Part shown: piece by piece, positions 1 through 4,636 of the stretch
Layout: each line of letters opens with the position of its first letter
How positions within the stretch are numbered: the stretch's first letter is position 1
DNA from: Chloroflexota bacterium
Lineage (GTDB): Bacteria > Chloroflexota > Dehalococcoidia > SM23-28-2 > RBG-16-64-32
Direction: 5' to 3'
Assembly (NCBI GenBank): GCA_005880055.1
Contig: VBJS01000017.1
Location: 1 to 7,658 of the forward strand
Length of the DNA: 7,658 bases
Notes under the pieces: model-generated
Told to the model about the DNA's origin: nothing
The model's input: only the letters and a program-made list of their open reading frames with translations
Databases searched by the model: none
Position numbers and translations under genes: made by a program

Positions 1-473
1 TCGATGCTGTCCACGACTGGCATCAGGCGACGATAGATGTGGCCTCCGCCGCACTGAGCGCGCAGCCGTCCGCCGGGCTTTGTCGCCCGTAGCAACGCTG
101 CGAAGAGGGCGTCGTCCTGGCTGATCCAGTGCAGGACGGCGTTGGAAAAAACGACATCGACGGCCTCCGGCAGCTCGAAATCGGTCAGGTCTGCTTGCAG
201 CGGGATGATATTGGTCACGCCGCGCTCCTGGATGGACGCCGTCAGCTTCTCGATCATCTCCGGCGAGTAATCGAGCGCGTAGACCTTGCCGCGAGGCAGC
301 TTCTCAAGCAGATCGAATGTGACGGAGCCGGAGCCGCAGCCGGCATCCAGCACCGTCTCGTCGCCGCGCAGCCCCAGGTCCTCGATGACGGCCTGGGCCC
401 ACCCGCGCATGGGCGTCGCGATACGGTCATAGACCTCGGCGTTCCAGTAAGTGTTTGGGGGGTTAGTACTCAC
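1..473 (-). CDS. Class I SAM-dependent methyltransferase, 3' end cut off by the window edge
   Basis: The first 157 codons are present; the C-terminus lies beyond the left edge. It should transfer a methyl group from S-adenosylmethionine to an unknown small molecule in the cytoplasm. Seen: glycine-rich motif I VLDAGCGSGS (residues 41-50), acidic residue Asp68 in YALDYSPEM, which should hold the ribose of SAM, Asp95 in QADLTDF, the FSNAVLHWI segment (109-117) and the motif LLRATKPGGRL (127-137). The NAVLHW segment with the layout around it resembles the trans-aconitate methyltransferase (Tam) group, but the substrate cannot be told from this. The start chosen is GTG at 471-473, giving STNPPNTYW after the initiator. 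There is no good Shine-Dalgarno. The frame stays open further upstream without a better start. It points the same way as the GRAM-like gene but lies 177 bases from it, so it probably has its own promoter. Confidence 0.92.
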   Translation of the reverse strand, partial: MSTNPPNTYWNAEVYDRIATPMRGWAQAVIEDLGLRGDETVLDAGCGSGSVTFDLLEKLPRGKVYALDYSPEMIEKLTASIQERGVTNIIPLQADLTDFELPEAVDVVFSNAVLHWISQDDALFAALLRATKPGGRLRAQCGGGHIYRRLMPVVDSI

Positions 474-486
474 AGGTGGGACACAG

Positions 487-535
487 ATTATCCAGAGCCT
501 ATTCCTGGCCCGCGCGGCGCCCAGGCACGATTATC
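487..535 (-). promoter_or_regulatory. Two candidate -10 boxes upstream of the methyltransferase gene
   Basis: Read on the minus strand, GATAAT occurs at 530-535 and again at 487-492. The nearer box would start transcription around 480, leaving a leader of about 7 bases before the GTG at 473, which fits the missing Shine-Dalgarno. The farther box would give a leader of about 50 bases. Neither has a good -35 box at 16-18 bases; a TTGTAC (560-565) lies 24 bases before the farther box, which is too far. This is a pattern match only. Confidence 0.27.
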
Positions 536-540
536 CTTCT

Positions 541-571
541 CGCTCATGCTGGGGTACTCGTACAATGAGCG
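541..571. repeat. Inverted repeat, 7-base arms, possible operator
   Basis: CGCTCAT at 541-547 pairs perfectly with ATGAGCG at 565-571 across 17 bases. The spacer contains GTAC twice (554-557 and 560-563). It sits just upstream of the farther GATAAT box of the methyltransferase gene, where a regulator could bind. There is no T-run on either side, so it is not an intrinsic terminator. The function is inferred from position only. Confidence 0.35.
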
Positions 572-580
572 AACCGACGG

Positions 581-639
581 CCTAGGGCGTGGACGATCAC
601 TCGCAGATGAAGGCAGATTTTCGAGTCGGACCTAGGGCG
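581..639. repeat. Direct repeat CCTAGGGCG, two copies 50 bases apart
   Basis: The nonamer CCTAGGGCG, whose first six bases are palindromic, occurs at 581-589 and 631-639, start to start exactly 50 bases. Both copies follow a CGAC or GTCGG-like segment. The pair lies between the end of the GRAM-like gene and the methyltransferase promoter region. A chance pair of this length in so short a gap is unlikely but not excluded. Confidence 0.3.
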
Positions 640-650
640 AATGATGCAGG

Positions 651-1313
651 TCAACTGACTTGAATCACCGTCAAGGGTGCGGTCATGTTACTGATGTAAT
701 GCCAGAATATGCCCGCAAGCACTATGAAAAACAAATCGTACACAAGGAACATAAGCAGCACCCAGGATCCAAACCAAAGGCCCGGAAGCGTTATAAGCAG
801 GGCGAGTAAGAGAAGCAGGCCGATCACGACGTAGGGTAATCGTCTTAGGCGGAGACGACCGATGCTGATGGCCGGCGACTGCGAGATTGGCATCGACGGC
901 ATTTGTGGCCCGCTGACTGCCTGAATTGCGTGTAACCAATCGGCCGACGCCTGATACGACCACAATCGCAAGGGCCCAAATCGTTCGAGGCCATGCATGA
1001 ACCGGACTGCCGATTGATCCTCAAATACGAGCCATTGTCCAGCCCATAATCGTTTGGTTAAAGTAACCCACTTTATGGCGGGCAACTCTGTGATCCATGA
1101 CGACGGACCTACCCCAAACGGGAAGTTAAAATCGTCGCGCACCCAAATCAGCCTCTGGTTGGTGAGATAGAGTTGACCAAGCATGCTTATTGGCCACGGC
1201 AAGGCCATGAGCCCAGCACCGCCTTGATGAGTCAAAACTTCATCATCGCGCAGATCAATTCTGGCGGAGCCACGGCCCACGGCGAGGCTCTTCCCAACAG
1301 CAGCAACTGCCAC
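651..1313 (-). CDS. GRAM/PH-like domain protein with two C-terminal membrane helices
   Basis: This 220-residue protein has a soluble N-terminal domain (about 22-133) followed by two hydrophobic helices (about 160-179 and 182-205). The segment GQLYLTNQRLIWVRDDF (46-62) is the pattern seen in GRAM and bacterial PH-like domains, where a strand pair ends in LTNxRLI. The preceding acidic DDEVLTHQG also fits. Such domains usually bind membrane lipid or other proteins; no enzyme motif is visible, so the role is unknown. A membrane protein with a cytoplasmic PH-like head is the likely layout. The GTG start (1311-1313) follows the TAG of the crotonase gene with no gap, and AGGGG six bases before it is an acceptable ribosome site, so the two genes should be translationally coupled. 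Three 60-base samples inside the gene are only about 42-50% GC and others near 57%, against over 60% in the crotonase gene, which suggests later acquisition or weak constraint. Confidence 0.8.
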   Translation of the reverse strand: MAVAAVGKSLAVGRGSARIDLRDDEVLTHQGGAGLMALPWPISMLGQLYLTNQRLIWVRDDFNFPFGVGPSSWITELPAIKWVTLTKRLWAGQWLVFEDQSAVRFMHGLERFGPLRLWSYQASADWLHAIQAVSGPQMPSMPISQSPAISIGRLRLRRLPYVVIGLLLLLALLITLPGLWFGSWVLLMFLVYDLFFIVLAGIFWHYISNMTAPLTVIQVS

Positions 1314-2117
1314 CTACCGCCCCTGGAACTGCGGCTCCCGCCGCTCCATGAATGCCTTCACGCCCTCCTTGAAGTCCTGCGAGCCGAACAGCGGCAGCAA
1401 CTGCAAGAACACGTGGTGCACGTTCGCCTCGAAAGTCTCCTCCAGGCCCAGGCGCATCATCCGCTTCGTCGCCTGCACGGCAAGCGGCGCGTTAACGGCG
1501 ATCTCGCCCGCCATCCTCCGCGCGGCGGGCATCAGCTCCTCTGGCGCGACCACCTGGTTCACAAGGCCCAGTTCCAGCGCCTCTTCGGCGCCCAGCGTCT
1601 GACCCTTGAAGGCGATCTCCGCGGCCTTTGCCCAGCCAACGAGGCGAGGAAGGAGCCAGGCGCCGCCGCTCTCCGGCAGGATGCCTCGCTTGGTGAATAT
1701 AGCGGCCAGCTTCGCCTCGCGGGAGGCGATCCGGATGTCGCAGCCGAGGGCGAGGTCCATCCCGTAACCAGCCGCTGGTCCATTAAGAGCGCAGATAACC
1801 GGCTTGTCCGTTGTGTGTAACACTACGGGCGGGCTGTTCGCCAGATCGAACTTCTGCGTGGCTAGATCGCTGGTGCCATTGGAACCGATGCCCGTCCCGG
1901 CTGTCAGGTCCTTCAGGTCCAGGCCAGCACAGAAGCCGCGCCCGGCGCCTGTGATGATGATGACGCGAACGTCGCGGTCCGCATCGGCGTCGCGGAGCAC
2001 GCGCGAAAAGGACTCCAGCATCGGGCCGCTGATGGCGTTGAGCCGGTCTGGCCGGTTGAGCGTGATCGTCGCGATGCGCGAATCGACTTCGTATAGCAGG
2101 TCAGAGTAACCGGGCAT
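1314..2117 (-). CDS. Enoyl-CoA hydratase/isomerase (crotonase) family protein
   Basis: At 267 residues this is a full-length crotonase. These enzymes act on acyl-CoA thioesters in the cytoplasm, stabilising an enolate in an oxyanion hole. Seen: IATITLNRPDRLNAIS (15-30), the first oxyanion-hole segment GAGRGFCAGLDL (57-68), the second one NGPAAGYGMDLALGCD (112-127), then GILPESGGAWLLPRL (145-159) and the C-terminal helices ending MERREP. Compared with classical hydratases, the first catalytic Glu is replaced by Asp121 and the second Glu position by a hydrophobic residue (Phe141 in my alignment). An acid, Glu149, appears in LPESGG, the place where PaaG-like isomerases carry Asp. Isomerase or specialised hydratase activity is therefore more likely than straight beta-oxidation, but the substrate is open. 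The ATG at 2115-2117 has a strong Shine-Dalgarno. It is the first gene of a coupled pair with the GRAM-like gene. Confidence 0.95.
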   Translation of the reverse strand: MPGYSDLLYEVDSRIATITLNRPDRLNAISGPMLESFSRVLRDADADRDVRVIIITGAGRGFCAGLDLKDLTAGTGIGSNGTSDLATQKFDLANSPPVVLHTTDKPVICALNGPAAGYGMDLALGCDIRIASREAKLAAIFTKRGILPESGGAWLLPRLVGWAKAAEIAFKGQTLGAEEALELGLVNQVVAPEELMPAARRMAGEIAVNAPLAVQATKRMMRLGLEETFEANVHHVFLQLLPLFGSQDFKEGVKAFMERREPQFQGR

Positions 2118-2121
2118 GGAG

Positions 2122-2128
2122 CACCTCC
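2122..2128 (-). promoter_or_regulatory. Ribosome binding site of the crotonase gene
   Basis: On the minus strand GGAGGTG is followed by four bases and then the ATG at 2117. This is the best Shine-Dalgarno on the minus strand of this window and fixes the start of the crotonase gene. Confidence 0.75.
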
Positions 2129-2144
2129 GTCGCGATATGGCTAG

Positions 2145-2172
2145 AGGATAGCACGGCCGACCGCCGAGGCAA
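2145..2172 (-). promoter_or_regulatory. Candidate promoter of the crotonase and GRAM-like genes
   Basis: On the minus strand TTGCCT (2167-2172) and TATCCT (2145-2150) are separated by 16 bases, each matching four of six sigma-70 consensus positions. Transcription would begin near 2138, giving a leader of roughly 20 bases that contains the ribosome binding site. The position is good and the boxes are only moderate. Confidence 0.38.
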
Positions 2173-2190
2173 TGTAGCCCGACGGCCGAA

Positions 2191-2252
2191 TGGCAATAGC
2201 TGATAGCTGACCGTTGACTGCCGATAGCTTCTCGATAAGCCGTCTATTGCCA
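2191..2252. repeat. 62-bp element: 9-base inverted ends around degenerate heptamer repeats
   Basis: TGGCAATAG at 2191-2199 is perfectly complementary to CTATTGCCA at 2244-2252, with 44 bases between. Starting inside the left arm, the sequence runs in 7-base units at 2195-2229: AATAGCT, GATAGCT, GACCGTT, GACTGCC, GATAGCT. Most units begin with GA. It lies between the divergent crotonase gene and MoxR operon and could form a long hairpin in RNA or act as a protein-binding site. The right arm includes TTGCCA (2247-2252), a fair -35 box for the plus-strand operon, but the matching -10 (TAACCT, 2271-2276, 18 bases on) is weak. It could also be a remnant of a small non-coding mobile element. Confidence 0.5.
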
Positions 2253-2330
2253 GCCTGACCGGGCAGCGGGTAACCTGAAAGACGGAACCAAACACGCCCC
2301 TCAGCCGTTTATCTCTCGGACGCTACCCCG

Positions 2331-2337
2331 GAAGGAG
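2331..2337 (+). promoter_or_regulatory. Ribosome binding site that marks a CTG start for MoxR
   Basis: GAAGGAG at 2331-2337 is a strong Shine-Dalgarno, and six bases later lies CTG at 2344-2346 in the MoxR frame. No other plausible start is placed behind it, so it decides the start of the gene. Confidence 0.68.
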
Positions 2338-2343
2338 TCTTCC

Positions 2344-3333
2344 CTGGACGCCAGAGCGACAGCCCAGCGCCTCCTCGAGAATGTCGAGCGTGTCATCATC
2401 GGCAAGCGCGCGCAGGTGGAACAGGCGGTGATGACCCTTATGTGCGCGGGCCATCTCCTAATCGAAGACGTCCCCGGAGTAGGCAAGACGATGCTCGCGC
2501 GCAGCCTGGCTCGTTCCAGCGGGTGCTCGTTCAGCCGCATTCAGTTCACTCCCGATCTCCTGCCCACAGACGTGACCGGCGTGTCCGTCTACAACCAGCA
2601 GACGAGCGACTTCGAGTTCCGCCCCGGCCCGATCCTTTCCCAGGTCATCCTGGCCGACGAGATAAACCGCGCGACGCCCAAGGCACAATCAGCGTTGCTC
2701 GAGGCGATGGAAGAGCGGCAGGTGACGGTGGACGGCATCACGCACCAGACGCCCGAGCCGTTCATGGTCATGGCAACCCAGAACCCGATCGAGTACGAGG
2801 GCACGTTCCCGCTACCGGAGGCGCAACTGGACCGCTTCCTCATCCGCCTTGAGCTAGGTTACCCCTCACAAAACGACGAGACGGCGATGATGAGAGCGCA
2901 GCTCCATGGGCATCCCGTCGGAGATCTGGCCCAGGTCTGCGGGCCGGGGGACATCCTGGGGCTGCAGGCGGCCGTCCGCGAGGTTTACGTCGATATCCTG
3001 GTGCAGCAATACATTGTCGCGATCACCGAAGCGACTCGGAAGCATCCGGCAATATACTTGGGCGCTTCGCCGCGCGGCTCGCTCGCCCTGCAGCGGCTGG
3101 GACAGGCGAAGGCGGTGCTGGAGGAGCGGGACTTCGTACTCCCTGACGATGTCAAGCGGCTGGTCTATCCGGCCTTGGGGCACCGTATCATCCTGAACGC
3201 GCAGGCCCGCGTGAAGGGGACCACGGCAGCGCAAGTGGTCGACGAAATCCTCCACGGGATCGCAGTGCCGGGCGTGCGGGCGGACGGCCGTTCGCGGAGC
3301 GGCGAGGCGGTGACTCAAACAGGAGTGGGTTAG
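2344..3333 (+). CDS. MoxR-family AAA+ ATPase
   Basis: From the CTG at 2344 this encodes 329 residues, a normal MoxR length. MoxR ATPases are cytoplasmic chaperone-like machines that hydrolyse ATP to remodel or mature partner proteins, usually ones with vWA or DUF58 domains encoded alongside. Seen: the leading helix ENVERVIIGKRAQVEQA (12-28), Walker A in DVPGVGKT with Lys48, the family pattern TPDLLPTDVTG (69-79), Walker B ILADE with Asp105 and Glu106, sensor 1 in ATQNPIEYEGTFPLPEAQ with Asn147, an arginine in LDRF (Arg164), and sensor 2 in ASPRGS (Arg244). All key residues are present, so it should be active. The in-frame GTG at 2416 would remove the conserved leading helix and lacks a ribosome site. 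Between the upstream in-frame stop at 2236 and 2416 there is no ATG, GTG or TTG in frame. It is the first gene of an operon, with DUF58 starting 8 bases after its stop. Confidence 0.94.
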   Translation: MDARATAQRLLENVERVIIGKRAQVEQAVMTLMCAGHLLIEDVPGVGKTMLARSLARSSGCSFSRIQFTPDLLPTDVTGVSVYNQQTSDFEFRPGPILSQVILADEINRATPKAQSALLEAMEERQVTVDGITHQTPEPFMVMATQNPIEYEGTFPLPEAQLDRFLIRLELGYPSQNDETAMMRAQLHGHPVGDLAQVCGPGDILGLQAAVREVYVDILVQQYIVAITEATRKHPAIYLGASPRGSLALQRLGQAKAVLEERDFVLPDDVKRLVYPALGHRIILNAQARVKGTTAAQVVDEILHGIAVPGVRADGRSRSGEAVTQTGVG

Positions 3334-3341
3334 GCCGGCGG

Positions 3342-4634
3342 ATGCTGAGGCTAGTAGGGAGGGCACTGAGGGGGCTGGCGCACTTTGTTTACGAGGTCCA
3401 CAATCTGCTCATCTTGGCGGCGGCGTTTGGCCTTATGGCGTCACTCGCTGCAGTTAGTGGTCACTGGCTCTTCTACCGTGCGGCATATGTCCTGGGAGGA
3501 CTGATCCCCATCTGTTTCATCTGGGCGCGCACACATGCCCGCGGGCTCCAGGTGACCGTGGAGCGGGCGAACGACCGTCTGCAGGTGGGACAACAGGCCG
3601 AGGCCCGCGTGAGGCTGAAGAGCAAAAGCATGTGGACCAAGCTCTGGTTGGAGCTGGAGGACCAGACCACTATGCCTGGCAATCCCGTGCGTACTGTGGT
3701 TACGCTGCCGGCGAAGGGCAACCGCAACTGGAAGGTGAGCATGCCCTGCAACCGTCGCGGTGCGTATAAGGCCGGACCGGTACGCGTGACCACGGGTGAT
3801 CCGTTCGGCATATTCCACATCAGCCGGAGCTACGGCGGGAAGCAATCGCTGATCGTGCTGCCTCAACCGGAGGAGTTGCCGTACTTCTGGGCGCCCGCCG
3901 CGCAGCTGCCCGGCGAGGGCGTGGTGCGGCGCCGTACGCACTACGTCACACCGAACGCCGCCGCTGTCCGGGAGTATTACCCCGGCGACAGCTATAACCG
4001 CATTCACTGGCGCTCCACAGCGCGCCTCGGGCGGCTGATGGTAAAAACCTTCGAGATGGACCCCACCAGCAACGTGTGGATCCTGCTCGACCTGCATAAG
4101 GACGTCCGGCACGGTGCGGGCGACGACAGCACGGAAGAGTACGGCGTCCGCATAGCTGCGTCCCTGGCCTACCACTTCGTGCGGAACAACCGGATGTTGG
4201 GGCTGATGATGTACGGGGCGGAAACCGTCATCGAGGATCCGGCACGCGGTGGGCACCAGTATGGCCGCATCCTGGAGGCGCTGGCCCTTGCCAGTGCTGA
4301 AGGTCGTCTTCCGCTATCGAACATTTTGCAGGATGAGGGACGACGATTCGGGCGTCACACTACGCTCATCGTGATTACCCCTTCAACAAGCGAGGAATGG
4401 GCGGCCTCGCTGGAGCAGCTGACGCGCCAGGGTACTCGCGCGGCGGCAGTGGTGCTGGATCCCGAGAGTTTTGGCGCATCCAACGGCTCGGAGCCGCCGC
4501 CGATAGAGACGCTGCTTGCCGCGAATATTCTCACATACGGCGTACCCTGCGGCTCCGATATCTCTTTGATGCTGGGCCCGGCGGGTCTGCTCGGCGAACC
4601 GGCACCCGAGCGGCAGAGGGCGGCGGTTAGATAG
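3342..4634 (+). CDS. DUF58 domain membrane protein with vWA-like region
   Basis: This 430-residue protein has two N-terminal membrane helices (about 20-38 and 44-62), a beta-rich stretch, then the DUF58 signature VREYYPGDSYNRIHWRSTAR (209-228), continuing to LMVKTFE (232-238). After it comes a vWA-like fold beginning NVWILLDLH (244-252). DUF58 proteins are regular partners of MoxR ATPases; the pair is thought to act on protein assembly or envelope processes. The usual metal-site pattern DxSxS of a vWA domain reads DLHKD here (Asp250, His252, Asp254), so both serines are replaced and ordinary MIDAS metal binding is doubtful. The ATG at 3342 follows the MoxR stop by 8 bases and the next gene begins 2 bases after its stop, which indicates translational coupling. 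The ribosome site is weak (GGCGG immediately before, AGGAG 16 bases off). Family assignment is firm; the exact role is not known. Confidence 0.94.
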   Translation: MLRLVGRALRGLAHFVYEVHNLLILAAAFGLMASLAAVSGHWLFYRAAYVLGGLIPICFIWARTHARGLQVTVERANDRLQVGQQAEARVRLKSKSMWTKLWLELEDQTTMPGNPVRTVVTLPAKGNRNWKVSMPCNRRGAYKAGPVRVTTGDPFGIFHISRSYGGKQSLIVLPQPEELPYFWAPAAQLPGEGVVRRRTHYVTPNAAAVREYYPGDSYNRIHWRSTARLGRLMVKTFEMDPTSNVWILLDLHKDVRHGAGDDSTEEYGVRIAASLAYHFVRNNRMLGLMMYGAETVIEDPARGGHQYGRILEALALASAEGRLPLSNILQDEGRRFGRHTTLIVITPSTSEEWAASLEQLTRQGTRAAAVVLDPESFGASNGSEPPPIETLLAANILTYGVPCGSDISLMLGPAGLLGEPAPERQRAAVR

Positions 4635-4636
4635 CG

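Noticed and set aside
129..635. Plus-strand open frame of 168 codons
   Set aside because: It lies opposite the methyltransferase gene, whose translation shows clear SAM-binding motifs.
2416..2418. GTG as the MoxR start
   Set aside because: It would delete the conserved first helix and has no ribosome binding site, unlike the CTG at 2344.
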